Positions 11,064 through 20,966 of a DNA stretch of 64,000 nt are shown here, piece after piece (within the stretch, counting starts at the first letter, position 1; the number at the start of each line of letters is the position of its first letter). The notes under the pieces are model-generated. The model did no database searches, was not told where the DNA came from, and worked only from the letters and a program-made list of their open reading frames with translations. Source of the stretch: Pseudoxanthomonas winnipegensis (GTDB lineage: Bacteria; Pseudomonadota; Gammaproteobacteria; Xanthomonadales; Xanthomonadaceae); NCBI RefSeq assembly GCF_004283755.1, contig NZ_SHMH01000001.1:124001-188000 (forward strand). Reading direction: 5' to 3'. Both the position numbers and the translations under genes were made by a program.

Positions 11064-12455
11064 CTAGCCCGCCGTCGCCTGCAGCTGCCGCTGCTTGCGC
11101 ACGATCGACATGGCGATCTCCAGCGACTGCTCATAGTTCAGGCGCGGATCGACGGTCGAGCGGTAGGCGCGCTCCAGGTCCACATCGGTCAGCTCGCGCG
11201 CGCCGCCGGTGCATTCGGTGACGTCCTCGCCGGTCAGCTCCAGGTGCACGCCGCCCAGGCGCGTGCCGACCGCGGCATGGATGTCGAAGGCCTGCTCGAC
11301 CTCGCCGCGCACGTTGTCGAAGCGGCGCGTCTTGAAGCCGTTGCTGGTCGACTCGGTATTGCCATGCATCGCATCGCACACCCACAGCACGCGCCGGCCG
11401 TCGCGCTTGACCGCCTCCAGCAGCGGTGGCAGCTTCTCGGCGATCTGCGCCGCGCCCATGCGATGGATGAAGGTCAGCCGGCCCGGCTCGTCGTCCGGAT
11501 TGAGGATGTCCATCAGCGCCAGCAACTGATCGGGCTTCACCGACGGGCCGACCTTCACCGCGATCGGATTGTGCACGCCGCGCAGATATTCCACGTGCGC
11601 GCCATCGACCGCCGCGGTGCGCATGCCGATCCAGGGATAGTGCGTGGACAGGTTGAACCAGCCGTGCTGACGCGGGACCTCGCGGGTCAGCGCCTGCTCG
11701 TAGGGCAGCAGCAGCGCTTCGTGCGAGGTGTAGAAATCGATGCGGTTGAGGTTGTGCACCTCGGCGCCGGCCAGGGTTTCCATGAAGCGCACCGCGCCGC
11801 CGATGTCGGCCACCATCTGCTGGTATTCGTTGGCCAGCGGCGAGTAGCCGACCCAGCTGAGGTTCCAGTACTCGGGATGGTGCAGGTCGGCGAAGCCGCC
11901 GTCGATCAGCGCCCGCACGAAGTTCATCGTCATGGCCGAGCGCGAATGCGCGCGGATCATGCGCTGCGGATCGGGAATGCGCGCCTGCGCGGTGAACTCG
12001 GGCCCATTGACCAGGTCGCCGCGATAGCTCGGCAGGGTGATCTCGCCGCGGGTCTCCATGTCGGTCGAACGCGGCTTGGCGTACTGCCCGGCGAAGCGCC
12101 CGACGCGCACCACCGGCAGCTGCAACCCGTGCACCAGCACCAGGCTCATCTGCAGCAGCACCTTCAGCCGGTTGGAGATCAGCCCGGACTCGCAGTCGGA
12201 GAAGCTCTCGGCGCAGTCGCCGCCCTGCAGCACGAAGCGCTTGCCTTCCTGTGCCTCGGCCAGCTGCTTCTTCAGCGCGAAGATCTCCCATGAGGTCACC
12301 AGCGGCGGCAACCGGCCGAGCTCCTCGACCGCCCGGTCCAGCGCCTCGGCGTCGGGATAGGTCGGCAGCTGCATCGCCGGGCGCGCGCGCCAGCTGTCGG
12401 GGCGCCAGTCGCCGGAGGCGGCAGGAAAGGGAATGGCGGGGGCTGCGGCGGACAT
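11064..12455 (-). CDS. Class II 3-deoxy-7-phosphoheptulonate (DAHP) synthase
   Basis: The 463-residue enzyme condenses phosphoenolpyruvate and erythrose 4-phosphate, the first step of the shikimate pathway. Class II (plant/Mycobacterium-like) membership shows in QGGDCAESF (about residues 75-83), KPRSTDMETRGE (about 129-140) and CDAMHGNT (about 348-355). It is unrelated in length and motifs to the E. coli AroFGH class. CAGGAG before ATG 12455 supports this start over an upstream in-frame ATG. It stands alone, divergent from a TonB receptor gene. Confidence 0.95.
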   Translation of the reverse strand: MSAAAPAIPFPAASGDWRPDSWRARPAMQLPTYPDAEALDRAVEELGRLPPLVTSWEIFALKKQLAEAQEGKRFVLQGGDCAESFSDCESGLISNRLKVLLQMSLVLVHGLQLPVVRVGRFAGQYAKPRSTDMETRGEITLPSYRGDLVNGPEFTAQARIPDPQRMIRAHSRSAMTMNFVRALIDGGFADLHHPEYWNLSWVGYSPLANEYQQMVADIGGAVRFMETLAGAEVHNLNRIDFYTSHEALLLPYEQALTREVPRQHGWFNLSTHYPWIGMRTAAVDGAHVEYLRGVHNPIAVKVGPSVKPDQLLALMDILNPDDEPGRLTFIHRMGAAQIAEKLPPLLEAVKRDGRRVLWVCDAMHGNTESTSNGFKTRRFDNVRGEVEQAFDIHAAVGTRLGGVHLELTGEDVTECTGGARELTDVDLERAYRSTVDPRLNYEQSLEIAMSIVRKQRQLQATAG

Positions 12456-12512
12456 GCGGGGCTCCTGGAGAAGCCGCCATGATCGCAGAGCGCGGGGCCT
12501 CGCACGCACTTC

Positions 12513-12528
12513 CTGTCAATTCCGACAG
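12513..12528. promoter_or_regulatory. Inverted repeat CTGTC-N6-GACAG in the divergent aro/receptor region
   Basis: Perfect 5-bp arms with a 6-nt spacer lie in the 198-nt region between the DAHP synthase start (12455) and the receptor start (12654). Two more TGACAG half-sites in direct orientation follow at 12590-12605, next to the receptor. The set could be an operator, but no regulator can be named. Confidence 0.3.
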
Positions 12529-12653
12529 TTTTCTGAGGTCTCTAAACCCCAGGAAACGTAAGACACGCGCCCATGACTTTCGGCCTAGGCATGACAGTCC
12601 TGACAGGAGGACCGTTACTTCATAACATTTTCCCAACGGCCCACGCCCCCTCC

Positions 12654-14777
12654 ATGAAGACCCCGACCCTGCTCGCCTCCGCCATCGCCCTGGCCCTGGC
12701 GACCACACCCCTGCTTGCCCTGGCCGATGACGCCCCCACCGACGCCACCGTCGACCTGGACGTGGTCAAGGTCCACGCCAAGCTGGACGAGGCGCGCAAT
12801 GCGCTCTCCCCGGACATCGGCAGCAGCCAGTTCACCATCACCGCGGCCGACATCGACCGGCTGCCGCTGGGCGCCTCCACGCCGATGAACCAGGTGCTGC
12901 TGCAGGCGCCGGGCGTCGTCCAGGACTCCTACGGCGGCGTCCACGTGCGCGGCGACCACGCCAATCTGCAGTACCGCATCAACGGCGTGATCCTGCCCGA
13001 GTCGATCTCCGGCTTCGGCCAGAGCCTGGACCCGCGCACCGTGTCCAGCATCCGGCTGCTCGACGGCGCGCTGCCGGCCCAGTTCGGCGACCGGACCGCC
13101 GCGGTGGTCGACATCACCACCAAGAGCGGCCAGGCGCTCGGCAACGGCGGCAGCGTCGGGGTGACCGCGGGCTCGTTCGGCACCTTCAATCCCTCGCTGG
13201 CCTGGTGGGGCAGCCAGGGCCGCTGGAGCTGGTTCGTGACCGGCGACTATGACCAGAACAAGATCGGCCTGGAGAACCCGACCAACAGCCGCACGCCCGA
13301 TCACGACAAGACCCACCAGGGCAAGGCCTTCGCCGACCTGACCTATCTGGTCAACGAGGACACGCGCCTGAGCGTGATGGCCGGCTACGCCAACAACCGC
13401 TTCCAGGTGCCCAACAACCCGGGCCAGACCCCGGCCTTCGACGACCAGGGCCAGACCGACTTCGATTCCAGCGCGCTGGACGAACGCCAGCGCGAGAACA
13501 CCCGCTTCGCCACCGTCGCCCTGCAGGGCCTGGTCGGCGACAGCGCCTATCAGGTCTCGCTGGGCCAGCGCTACAGCAGCGTGGCCTTCGATCCGGACGT
13601 CACCGGCGATCTGATCTTCGACGGCGTCGCCTCGCAGGTCGATCGCGGCAACCGCGCCAACGTGCTGCAGGCCGATATCTCCACCCCGCTGGGCGCCTCG
13701 CACACCTTGCGCTACGGCCTGTACGGCGACTTCGAACACGCCACCGCCAGCAACAACAGCTGGGTCTTCCCGGCCGACGCCGACGGCAACCAGACCAGCA
13801 ACATCCCCGAGCTGATCGGCGACAGCAGCCGCTTCCACGCGAGCACCACCGCGCTCTACCTGCAGGACGAGTGGAAGCTCGGCGAGGACTGGACGGTGAA
13901 CTACGGCCTGCGCGGCGATCGCTACAAGGCCTTCGGGCGGACCGAGAGCCAGCTCAGCCCGCGCGTAGGCGCGATCTGGCGCGCCACCGACAGCACCACC
14001 CTGCACGCCGGCTACGCGCGCTACTTCACCCCGCCAGCCAGCGAACTGATCTCCTCCGGGGACATCGCCCTGTTCGATGGCACCACCAACCAGCAGCTGG
14101 CCGCCGGCGCGCAGATCCCGCTCAGCGAGCGCAGCGACTACTACGACCTGGGCATCTCCCAGCAGGTCGGCGACCACCTGACCCTGGGCCTGGACGCCTA
14201 CGACCGCCTGGCCGACCGCCTGCAGGACGAAGGCCAGTTCGGCGCCGCCTACATCTATTCGACCTTCAACTACCGCTACGGCCACGTCCATGGCCTGGAG
14301 TTCTCGGCCGACTACAGCAACGGCCCGGTGAGCGCCTACTTCAATGCGGCCTACAGCCGGGCGATGGGCAAGCAGGTCATGACCGGCGCCTACAACTTCG
14401 ACCCCGATGCCCTGGCCTATGTGGCGGACAACTGGATCCACCTGGACCACGACCAGAAGCTCACCTCGTCGGGCGGCATCAACTACAGCTTCGCCGGCAA
14501 CAACCGGGTGGGCGCCAACTATCTCTATGGCAGCGGCCTGCGTACCGATACCGCCACGGTGCCCAATGGCGCGGCGCTGCCGTCCTACTTCCAGCTCAAC
14601 CTGAGCGCGGGGCACGACTTCGAGGCCGACACCTCGCATCCGCTGCATGTGCAGGTCGCCGCGGTCAACGCGCTGGATCGCAGCTACCAGCTGCGCGACG
14701 GCGGCGGCATCGGCGTGTTCGCGCCGCAGTGGGCGCCGCGTCGCGGCGTGTTCCTCAGCGTGCAGCAGGACTTCTGA
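12654..14777 (+). CDS. TonB-dependent outer-membrane receptor
   Basis: The 707-residue product has a signal peptide (cleavage likely after ALA at residue 24), a TonB-box-like DLDVVKV stretch (about 34-40), a plug domain (QVLLQAPGVVQ, VHVRGDHANLQYRINGV, about residues 81-117; VVDITTKSG about 147-155) and a long beta-barrel ending QQDF. It should import a ligand across the outer membrane with TonB. No STN signalling domain is present, so transcriptional signalling through a FecR-type partner is unlikely. There is no adjacent enzyme operon to suggest the ligand. The start at 12654 is preferred because it gives a clean signal peptide. Confidence 0.92.
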   Translation: MKTPTLLASAIALALATTPLLALADDAPTDATVDLDVVKVHAKLDEARNALSPDIGSSQFTITAADIDRLPLGASTPMNQVLLQAPGVVQDSYGGVHVRGDHANLQYRINGVILPESISGFGQSLDPRTVSSIRLLDGALPAQFGDRTAAVVDITTKSGQALGNGGSVGVTAGSFGTFNPSLAWWGSQGRWSWFVTGDYDQNKIGLENPTNSRTPDHDKTHQGKAFADLTYLVNEDTRLSVMAGYANNRFQVPNNPGQTPAFDDQGQTDFDSSALDERQRENTRFATVALQGLVGDSAYQVSLGQRYSSVAFDPDVTGDLIFDGVASQVDRGNRANVLQADISTPLGASHTLRYGLYGDFEHATASNNSWVFPADADGNQTSNIPELIGDSSRFHASTTALYLQDEWKLGEDWTVNYGLRGDRYKAFGRTESQLSPRVGAIWRATDSTTLHAGYARYFTPPASELISSGDIALFDGTTNQQLAAGAQIPLSERSDYYDLGISQQVGDHLTLGLDAYDRLADRLQDEGQFGAAYIYSTFNYRYGHVHGLEFSADYSNGPVSAYFNAAYSRAMGKQVMTGAYNFDPDALAYVADNWIHLDHDQKLTSSGGINYSFAGNNRVGANYLYGSGLRTDTATVPNGAALPSYFQLNLSAGHDFEADTSHPLHVQVAAVNALDRSYQLRDGGGIGVFAPQWAPRRGVFLSVQQDF

Positions 14778-14803
14778 GGCGACCTGCGCCGCGTCCAGGC
14801 TGC

Positions 14804-14830
14804 GGACCGGTCGACGCGCGCGACCGGTCC
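14804..14830. terminator. Bidirectional hairpin between convergent genes
   Basis: A 10-bp perfect stem (GGACCGGTCG / CGACCGGTCC, 7-nt loop) lies between the stops of the receptor gene and dsbB. There is no T-run on either side, so termination activity is inferred only from position. Confidence 0.45.
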
Positions 14831-14844
14831 GGCGCCAGGTTCGC

Positions 14845-15378
14845 TCAGGACGGGCGCAGCTCGCGCAGCAGCGTGCGCTTGCGCCGGCGGAAGGCGGCGA
14901 GCAGCAGCCACAGCGTCAGCACCACGAACCACAGCAGGCTCCACTCGGGCATCGACAGGCCCAGCAGACGCCAGGTCACCTCGGCGCACTCGCCCGAGCC
15001 GGTCAGCACCTGGCGCAGCACATCGCCCAGCGGGAAGGCTTCCATCATGTAGGCCAGGTCGGGGCCGCAGGCCGGCACCTTGTCGGCCGGCAGATGCTGC
15101 AGCCACACGTGGCGCCCGGCGATGCCGATGCCGATCAGCGCCGGCACCAGCCCCAGCAGGCCGTAGACGATGCGCCCGCCACGACTGCGCGGCCCATGCA
15201 GGCCGCCGATCAGGAAAACCAGGCCCAGCAGCGCGAACGCGCCGCGCTGGAAGCTGCACAGCGGACACGGGATCTGGTGCTGGTAGTACTGGGTGTACAG
15301 CGCGGCGCCCAGCAATCCGACGCACACGAGGAAACCGGCCAGGAATTGCGCGCGGAAGGACCAACGGAAAGGATTCAT
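14845..15378 (-). CDS. dsbB: Disulfide bond formation protein B
   Basis: The 177-residue inner-membrane protein reoxidises DsbA and passes electrons to quinone. It has four transmembrane helices (about residues 10-29, 46-60, 70-86, 145-163) and the two catalytic cysteine pairs: CPLC at 38-41 and Cys104/Cys131 in the second periplasmic loop. Start ATG 15378 (MNPFRWSF) follows the family pattern. dsbA is not adjacent. Its stop faces the receptor gene across a hairpin. Confidence 0.93.
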   Translation of the reverse strand: MNPFRWSFRAQFLAGFLVCVGLLGAALYTQYYQHQIPCPLCSFQRGAFALLGLVFLIGGLHGPRSRGGRIVYGLLGLVPALIGIGIAGRHVWLQHLPADKVPACGPDLAYMMEAFPLGDVLRQVLTGSGECAEVTWRLLGLSMPEWSLLWFVVLTLWLLLAAFRRRKRTLLRELRPS

Positions 15379-15472
15379 GGGCAGCGGCAACGGGGAAGTC
15401 CCCGCATTATCGCCACCCCGCGCGCCCAGGGCCAAATCCGCCCCTCCACGCGACCTGCGCCCCAAACGCAAA

Positions 15473-15493
15473 ACCCCGGCCAGGAGCCGGGGT
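15473..15493 (-). terminator. Terminator after rplQ (end of alpha operon)
   Basis: An 8-bp stem ACCCCGGC / GCCGGGGT with a 5-nt loop is followed on the minus strand by TTTTGCGTTT. It lies 30 nt past the rplQ stop and should end the ribosomal super-operon transcript. Confidence 0.9.
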
Positions 15494-15523
15494 CTGCAGG
15501 TGACGCGTGCGGGACTGGGTCGA

Positions 15524-15895
15524 TTACTCGGCCGCTTCCGGACGATCGACCAGTTCCACGTAGGCCATCGGCGCGTTGTCGCCAGCGCGGAAGCCGCACT
15601 TGAGGATGCGCAGGTAGCCGCCCGGACGCGACTGGTAGCGCGGGCCCAGGGTGGTGAACAGGGTGCCGACCGCTTCCTTGTCGCGCAGACGCGCGAAGGC
15701 CAGACGGCGGTTGGCCACGCCATCGACCTTGGCCAGGGTGATCAGCGGCTCGGCGACGCGGCGCAGTTCCTTGGCCTTGGGCAGGGTGGTCTTGATCAGG
15801 CCGTGCTTGATCAGCGAGGCGGCCATGTTGGAGAACATCGCGGCGCGATGCGAGCTGGTGCGGCTGAACTTGCGGCCGGCTTTCTGGTGACGCAT
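15524..15895 (-). CDS. rplQ: 50S ribosomal protein L17
   Basis: The 123-residue protein starts [17 protein letters not shown] and contains [17 protein letters not shown], the L17 core. It binds 23S rRNA near the exit tunnel. AGGAAT 8 nt before the ATG is the ribosome-binding site. As in other proteobacteria it is the last gene of the alpha operon, but here it is separated from rpoA by 272 nt with strong hairpins, far more than usual. Confidence 0.98.
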   Translation of the reverse strand: MRHQKAGRKFSRTSSHRAAMFSNMAASLIKHGLIKTTLPKAKELRRVAEPLITLAKVDGVANRRLAFARLRDKEAVGTLFTTLGPRYQSRPGGYLRILKCGFRAGDNAPMAYVELVDRPEAAE

Positions 15896-16129
15896 GAGGT
15901 AGATTCCTGATGAATGGTGCGGCTGTTGAGGTTCGCTGTCGCCTTCGTGGCGTTGTTGCCTGGACTGCGGTTGGTCCTGATCCGGTCATCCTGTCCGGAC
16001 ATCGCGCGGGCCTTTGCGGCCCGTCGTCGAGGTGTTGCGGGTGAAGCGGTATCGCTGGACTTAACTGTGGTGAAGCATCGAGCCGAGACGGATCGCCCGT
16101 CCCGGCCCGGCGCAGCGCGCCGGGCGTTC

Positions 16130-16167
16130 GCCCAAGCGCGCGGCAGTGCCGCGCAAGCGGCTTGGGC
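16130..16167. repeat. Long nested hairpin in the rpoA-rplQ gap
   Basis: Outer arms GCCCAAGC / GCTTGGGC enclose inner arms GCGCGGCA / TGCCGCGC with almost no loop, directly abutting the rpoA stop codon. It lacks a T-run. It could slow or partly stop transcription, or protect the rpoA mRNA end, ahead of rplQ. Confidence 0.6.
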
Positions 16168-17166
16168 TTACCCCATCATCCCGTGCTGGGAAACACCGGC
16201 CGGCGGCCAGTTCTCCAGCTTCATGCCGAGCGACAGGCCGCGCTGGGCCAGGACTTCCTTGATCTCGGTCAGCGACTTCTTGCCGAGGTTCGGGGTCTTG
16301 AGCAGCTCGACTTCGGTCTTCTGGATCAGATCGCCGATGTAGTAGATGCTCTCGGCCTTGAGGCAGTTGGCCGAACGCACGGTCAGCTCCAGGTCGTCGA
16401 TCGGGCGCAGCAGCACCGGATCCACGCCGCCGGTCTGCTGCTTCGGCGCGCCGCGGTCGCGGTGCGTGAAGTCGCCGAACACCGACAGCTGGTCGCTCAG
16501 GATGTCGGCGGCGGTGCGCACGGCTTCCTCGGCGTCGATCGTGCCGTTGGTCTCGATGTCCAGGACCAGCTTGTCCAGGTCGGTGCGCTGTTCGACGCGA
16601 GCGGACTCGACGGCGTAGGCGACGCGACGGACCGGCGAGAACGAGGCGTCCAGCACCAGGCGGCCGATGGCGCGGTTCTCTTCGTCCGGACGACGACGGG
16701 CGGCAGCCGGCTGATAGCCGAAGCCGCGCTCGATCTTCAGGCGCAGGTTGACCGCGATGTCCTTGGTCAGGTGCGCGATCACGTGGTCGGGATTAAGGAT
16801 CTCGACGTTGTGGTCGGTCTTGATGTCGCCGGCGGTGACCACGCCCGGGCCCTGCTTGGTCAGGCTCAGGGTGGCGTTGTCGCCGGTGTGGATGCGGATG
16901 GCCACATCCTTGAGGTTCAGCAAGACTTCCAGCACGTCTTCCTGCAGACCCTCGATGGTGCTGTACTCGTGCAGCACGCCGTCGATCTCGACCTCGGTGA
17001 TGGCGAAGCCGGGGATGGACGACAGCAGCACGCGGCGCAGCGCATTGCCCAGCGTATGGCCGTAGCCACGCTCCAGCGGTTCGATGACCACCTTGGCGCG
17101 GTTGTCGGTCAGGCGCTCGATCTGCGGGCCGCGGGGGCGCAGCACTTGCTGAGTGATACCCGTCAT
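16168..17166 (-). CDS. rpoA: DNA-directed RNA polymerase alpha subunit
   Basis: The 332-residue subunit nucleates RNA polymerase assembly and contacts upstream promoter DNA and activators. The N-terminal domain shows [20 protein letters not shown] (residues 34-53). The C-terminal domain ends with the helix-hairpin-helix [18 protein letters not shown] (about 294-311). Length is normal for Xanthomonadaceae. GGAGA 9 nt before the ATG is the ribosome-binding site. It is in the alpha operon after rpsD. Confidence 0.98.
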   Translation of the reverse strand: MTGITQQVLRPRGPQIERLTDNRAKVVIEPLERGYGHTLGNALRRVLLSSIPGFAITEVEIDGVLHEYSTIEGLQEDVLEVLLNLKDVAIRIHTGDNATLSLTKQGPGVVTAGDIKTDHNVEILNPDHVIAHLTKDIAVNLRLKIERGFGYQPAAARRRPDEENRAIGRLVLDASFSPVRRVAYAVESARVEQRTDLDKLVLDIETNGTIDAEEAVRTAADILSDQLSVFGDFTHRDRGAPKQQTGGVDPVLLRPIDDLELTVRSANCLKAESIYYIGDLIQKTEVELLKTPNLGKKSLTEIKEVLAQRGLSLGMKLENWPPAGVSQHGMMG

Positions 17167-17215
17167 GTTGCTTTGTCTCCTGCAAACCCCCGCCAGGGCG
17201 GGGGTGCGTGTGTGA

Positions 17216-17845
17216 TTACTTCGAGTACAGCTCGACGATCAGCGCTTCGTTGATGTCGGCGGGCAGGTCCGAACGGACCGGCACGGCCTTGAACACGCCG
17301 GCGAACTTCTTCGAATCCACCTCGACCCAGGACGGGCTCAGGTCCAGCTGCTCGGCCACGGTCAGGGATTCCTGCACGCGCAGCTGCTTCTGGGCTTTCT
17401 CCGACAGCTCGATCGCGTCGCCGGCCTTGACCTGGTAGGAAGGCAGGTTGACCGACTTGCCGTTGACCAGCACGCCGCGGTGCGAGACCAGCTGGCGGGC
17501 GGCCGGACGGGTGACCGCAAAACCCATGCGGTAGATCACGTTGTCCAGACGGGTTTCCAGCAGCTGCAGCAGGTTCTCGCCGGTGTTGCCCTTCTTGGTC
17601 GAGGCCTTCTTGTAGTAGTTGCGGAACTGGCGCTCCAGCAGACCGTAGATACGCTTGACCTTCTGCTTCTCGCGCAGCTGGGTGGCGTAATCGGACAGCT
17701 TGCCCTTGCGGGCGGTGGCACCGTGCTGGCCGGGCTTCTGCTCCAGCTTGCACTTGGAGTCCAGCGCGCGCGCCGGGCTCTTGAGGGACAGGTCTGCGCC
17801 TTCGCGACGAGCGAGTTTGCAGGTAGGACCGATATAACGAGCCAT
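17216..17845 (-). CDS. rpsD: 30S ribosomal protein S4
   Basis: The 209-residue primary 16S rRNA-binding protein starts [16 protein letters not shown] and has an S4 RNA-binding domain (about residues 97-160; [19 protein letters not shown]). In E. coli S4 represses the alpha operon through the rpsM leader; whether that applies here is not shown. GGGAG about 9 nt before the ATG is the ribosome-binding site. It sits between rpsK (15 nt) and rpoA (49 nt). Confidence 0.98.
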   Translation of the reverse strand: MARYIGPTCKLARREGADLSLKSPARALDSKCKLEQKPGQHGATARKGKLSDYATQLREKQKVKRIYGLLERQFRNYYKKASTKKGNTGENLLQLLETRLDNVIYRMGFAVTRPAARQLVSHRGVLVNGKSVNLPSYQVKAGDAIELSEKAQKQLRVQESLTVAEQLDLSPSWVEVDSKKFAGVFKAVPVRSDLPADINEALIVELYSK

Positions 17846-17860
17846 TTCTAATCGCTCCCT

Positions 17861-18256
17861 TTAGACGCGACGCTTCTTCGGCGGACGGCACCCGTTGTGC
17901 GGGATAGGCGTCACGTCGATGATGTTGGTGATCTTGTAGCCGACGTTGTTGAGCGAACGTACGGCCGACTCACGGCCCGGACCCGGACCCTTGATGCGGA
18001 CTTCCAGCGACTTCAGGCCGTAGTCCAGCGCGGCACGGCCGGCCTTCTCGGCGGCGACCTGCGCGGCGAACGGGGTGGACTTGCGCGAACCGCGGAAGCC
18101 CGCACCGCCCGACGTGGCCCACGAGAGCGCATTGCCCTGGCGGTCGGTGATGGTGACGATGGTGTTGTTGAACGAAGCGTGGACGTGGGCGACGCCGTCG
18201 GTGACGACGCGCTTGATCTTCTTCTTCGGTGCCTTGGCGGCGGACGGCTTTGCCAT
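17861..18256 (-). CDS. rpsK: 30S ribosomal protein S11
   Basis: The 131-residue protein has the S11 core [17 protein letters not shown] (about residues 26-42) and the C-terminal [18 protein letters not shown]. It lies on the 30S platform near the mRNA exit. A lysine/alanine-rich N-terminus ([12 protein letters not shown]) is typical. AGGGG 8 nt before the ATG is the ribosome-binding site. It follows rpsM by 12 nt in the alpha operon. Confidence 0.98.
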   Translation of the reverse strand: MAKPSAAKAPKKKIKRVVTDGVAHVHASFNNTIVTITDRQGNALSWATSGGAGFRGSRKSTPFAAQVAAEKAGRAALDYGLKSLEVRIKGPGPGRESAVRSLNNVGYKITNIIDVTPIPHNGCRPPKKRRV

Positions 18257-18268
18257 GATGTTCGCCCC

Positions 18269-18625
18269 TTACTTCTTGATGGCTTTACGCGGACCCTTGC
18301 GGGTACGGGCGTTGGTACGGGTGCGCTGGCCACGCAGCGGCAGACCACGACGATGGCGCAGGCCGCGGTAGCAGCCCAGGTCCATCAGGCGCTTGATCGC
18401 CATGCCGACTTCGCGACGCAGGTCGCCCTCGACGATGTACTTGCCGACTTCGGCGCGCAGGCGCTCGACTTCCGGCTCGGACAGGTCGCGGATCTTGGTG
18501 GTCACCGTCACGCCTGCGGCTTCGCAGACCTTCTTGGACCGGGTACGGCCAATGCCGTAAATGCTCTGCAGCCCCACCCAGACGTGCTTCTGGGCAGGCA
18601 GGTTGACACCTGCAATACGCGCCAT
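18269..18625 (-). CDS. rpsM: 30S ribosomal protein S13
   Basis: The 118-residue protein starts [19 protein letters not shown] and contains the H2TH-like [18 protein letters not shown] and the C-terminal basic [17 protein letters not shown] stretch. It contacts P-site tRNA and the 50S subunit (bridge B1). GGAG 9 nt before ATG 18625 fixes the start; the longer upstream frame is non-coding leader. It is first in the alpha operon, after a 355-nt gap that may hold its own promoter. Confidence 0.98.
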   Translation of the reverse strand: MARIAGVNLPAQKHVWVGLQSIYGIGRTRSKKVCEAAGVTVTTKIRDLSEPEVERLRAEVGKYIVEGDLRREVGMAIKRLMDLGCYRGLRHRRGLPLRGQRTRTNARTRKGPRKAIKK

Positions 18626-18980
18626 GACGCGATTCTCCAAACTGTTTGATGGCCGGCTGCACGCCCTCCGTGAACACGGATTGACGGCATATGGCGTAGG
18701 GAACTGGAAATTGTACCAAGGTCTCGGGTTGCTTGGAAGTCCATGGAACCTGGGGAGGTTCCACGGACCCGGCATGGGGAGTGTGCCCATGCTCCGGCGC
18801 CGGAAGCCGCTTACCGGACAGACCCGCAAGGGTCCACCGGTGCCCGCGCTACTCTGGCGCAGGGACGAGCCGCTTCACACTCGCGCGCGAGACCGCCGCA
18901 CGAGCCGCCCATTTTGAAAGTCCGGCCGATGGCCAGGCTTGGTGGCGGATGGGACCGCCTTAAATCACGAACCGAAGAGG
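18626..18980 (-). other. 355-nt gap between secY and rpsM, without rpmJ
   Basis: No L36 gene or other convincing coding sequence is present here, although rpmJ lies at this point in many bacteria. The gap holds a hairpin TGGAACCT-GGGG-AGGTTCCA (18744-18763) and a candidate extended -10 promoter facing rpsM (18710-18738). It may therefore split secY from the alpha operon transcriptionally. Confidence 0.6.
18710..18738 (-). promoter_or_regulatory. Candidate extended -10 promoter for the alpha operon
   Basis: On the minus strand TGG-TACAAT (18710-18718) matches an extended -10. A weak -35 TTCCAA lies 17 nt upstream. It would give an rpsM leader of roughly 80 nt. Confidence 0.45.
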
Positions 18981-20324
18981 TCAGCCGCGCGACAGGCCGC
19001 GGTTGCCGCCCTTCAGGTTGGCCTTCTTCAACAGGCTCTCGTACTGGTGGGACATCAGGTGCGCCTGGATCTGCGCGATGAAGTCCATCACCACCACCAC
19101 CACGATCAGCAGCGAGGTGCCGCCGAAGTAGAACGAGGTACCCAGCTGGGTGCGCATCACTTCCGGCAGCAGGCACACCGCCACCAGATACAGCGAACCG
19201 GCGGCCGTCAGGCGGGTCAGCACGCCGTCGACGTAGTCGGCGGTGGCCTTGCCGGGACGGATGCCCGGGATCAGCGCGCCGGACTTCTTCAGATTCTCGG
19301 CGGTTTCCTGCGAGTTGAAGACCAGCGCGGTGTAGAAGAACGCGAAGCCGATGATCATCGCCGCGAACACGATCATGTGCAGCGGCTCGCCCGGCGACAG
19401 CGCCTGGGAGATGCGCTGCAGGGTCACCGCCATCGGCGACTGACCGGACCACATCGCCAGCGTGGCCGGGAAGGCCAGGATGGACGAGGCGAAGATCGGC
19501 GGGATCACGCCGGCCATGTTGAGCTTGAGCGGCAGGAACGAGGTCTGGTTCATGTACGCGTTGCGACCGCCCTGGCGGCGCGCGTAGTTGACCGTGATCC
19601 GGCGTTGCCCGCGCTCGACGAACACCACGAACCAGGTGAACGCGAACACCACCACCGCCACGATGATCAGCGCGATGGGGCTCATCGTGCCGTCGTTGAC
19701 GGCGCCGAAGGTGTGGATCACCGCGGCCGGCAGGCCGGCGACGATGCCCGAGAAGATGATCAGCGACACACCGTTACCGATGCCGCGCTCGGTGACCTGC
19801 TCGCCGACCCACATCAGGAAGATGGTGCCCGCGGTGAGCGCCACGATCGCGGTGACCACGAAGCCCAGGCCCGGGGCATACACCACCGGCGCGCCGCCCG
19901 GCGCGGTCTGATGCTGCAGCGCCAGCGCGATGCTGCCGCCCTGCACCACCGCCAGCAGCACCGCGCCGATGCGCGAGTACTGGGTGATCTTGCGACGGCC
20001 GGACTCGCCTTCCTTCTGCAGCGCCTTGAGCGCCGGGAAGATGTGCGCACCCAGCTGGATGACGATGGACGCCGAGATGTACGGCATCACGTTCAGCGCG
20101 AAGATGCTGAAACGGTGCAGGGCGCCGCCCGAGAACATGTTGAACATGTCCACGATGCCGCCGCCCTGCGCCTGCATCAGCGCGAGCATCGCGTCCGGGT
20201 TGACGCCCGGAACCGGAACGAAGCAACCGATCCGGTAGACGACCAGGGCCCCCAGCACGAACAGCAGACGCTGCCGCAGCTCGGTGAATTTGCCCAGACC
20301 ACCCGCGATGCCCTGCTGCGCCAT
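18981..20324 (-). CDS. secY: Preprotein translocase subunit SecY
   Basis: The 447-residue protein forms the membrane channel of the Sec translocon with SecE (present at 47001) and SecG. About ten transmembrane helices are visible, the first at about residues 21-38 ([21 protein letters not shown]). The cytoplasmic loop [24 protein letters not shown] (here cut to its core [12 protein letters not shown], about 260-272) binds SecA and ribosomes. The AGGAG ribosome-binding site is embedded in the last codons of rplO, so translation is probably coupled. It is the last gene of the spc operon. Confidence 0.98.
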   Translation of the reverse strand: MAQQGIAGGLGKFTELRQRLLFVLGALVVYRIGCFVPVPGVNPDAMLALMQAQGGGIVDMFNMFSGGALHRFSIFALNVMPYISASIVIQLGAHIFPALKALQKEGESGRRKITQYSRIGAVLLAVVQGGSIALALQHQTAPGGAPVVYAPGLGFVVTAIVALTAGTIFLMWVGEQVTERGIGNGVSLIIFSGIVAGLPAAVIHTFGAVNDGTMSPIALIIVAVVVFAFTWFVVFVERGQRRITVNYARRQGGRNAYMNQTSFLPLKLNMAGVIPPIFASSILAFPATLAMWSGQSPMAVTLQRISQALSPGEPLHMIVFAAMIIGFAFFYTALVFNSQETAENLKKSGALIPGIRPGKATADYVDGVLTRLTAAGSLYLVAVCLLPEVMRTQLGTSFYFGGTSLLIVVVVVMDFIAQIQAHLMSHQYESLLKKANLKGGNRGLSRG

Positions 20325-20331
20325 GCCGTGC

Positions 20332-20769
20332 TTACTCCTGGATGCTGCCGCCGGCAGCTTCGATGGCGGCCTTCGCGCCCGCCGTGGCCTGCACGCCCTT
20401 GAGCGTGAACGCCTTGGTCAACTCGCCCTTCTTCACGATCTTGGCGCGCTTGGCGGTGCTGGGCACCAGCTTGGCAGCGCGCAGGGCCGCGAAGTCGATC
20501 TCGCCGGCTTCCAGACGATCCAGCTGATAGGACAGCACCTCGGCGGTGTCCTTCTTCAGCTTGGAGCGGAAGCCGACCTTCGGCAGACGCTTGATCAGCG
20601 GCATCTGGCCGCCTTCGAACTTCGCCTTGATCTTGCCCTTACCGGCGCGGGCGAACGAACCCTTGTGGCCGCGGCCGGCGGTCTTGCCCAGGCCCGAACC
20701 GATGCCGCGACCGACGCGCTTGCGCTCGGTGCGGGCGCCTTCTGCAGGCGACAGAGTGTTGAGACGCAT
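20332..20769 (-). CDS. rplO: 50S ribosomal protein L15
   Basis: The 145-residue protein starts [20 protein letters not shown] and has the glycine-rich [18 protein letters not shown] region that threads into 23S rRNA. It is a late-assembly 50S protein. The ribosome-binding site GAGGAG lies in the last two codons of rpmD, 8 nt from the ATG; the same arrangement recurs at the rplO-secY junction. Confidence 0.98.
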   Translation of the reverse strand: MRLNTLSPAEGARTERKRVGRGIGSGLGKTAGRGHKGSFARAGKGKIKAKFEGGQMPLIKRLPKVGFRSKLKKDTAEVLSYQLDRLEAGEIDFAALRAAKLVPSTAKRAKIVKKGELTKAFTLKGVQATAGAKAAIEAAGGSIQE

Positions 20770-20774
20770 GTTGA

Positions 20775-20966
20775 TTACTCCTCGACGCGGACGAGGTAGT
20801 GAACCTTGGCGATCAGACCGCGTACCTGCGGGCTGTCTTTGAGTTCACGCACATCGTTGAGCTTGTTCAGGCCCAGCGCCTTCACCGACAGGCGGTGACG
20901 CGACTGGGAACCACGCAGGCCGCGCACCAGGCGCACCTTGACGGTCTTGTTGGACTCATTAGCCAT
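20775..20966 (-). CDS. rpmD: 50S ribosomal protein L30
   Basis: The 63-residue protein has the L30 fold signature [25 protein letters not shown] (here residues about 8-32, shown only in part: RLVRGLRG and ALGLNKLND). It overlaps the end of rpsE by 8 nt, and its GGAGGAA ribosome-binding site lies inside rpsE, indicating coupled translation. Two extra residues before the usual start region are within family variation. Confidence 0.96.
   Translation of the reverse strand: MANESNKTVKVRLVRGLRGSQSRHRLSVKALGLNKLNDVRELKDSPQVRGLIAKVHYLVRVEE

Noticed and set aside
12654-14777. FecR/FecI-type signalling receptor partnered with the ECF sigma
   Set aside because: The receptor lacks an N-terminal STN domain, and the sigma/anti-sigma pair is almost 50 kb away with a non-FecR anti-sigma.
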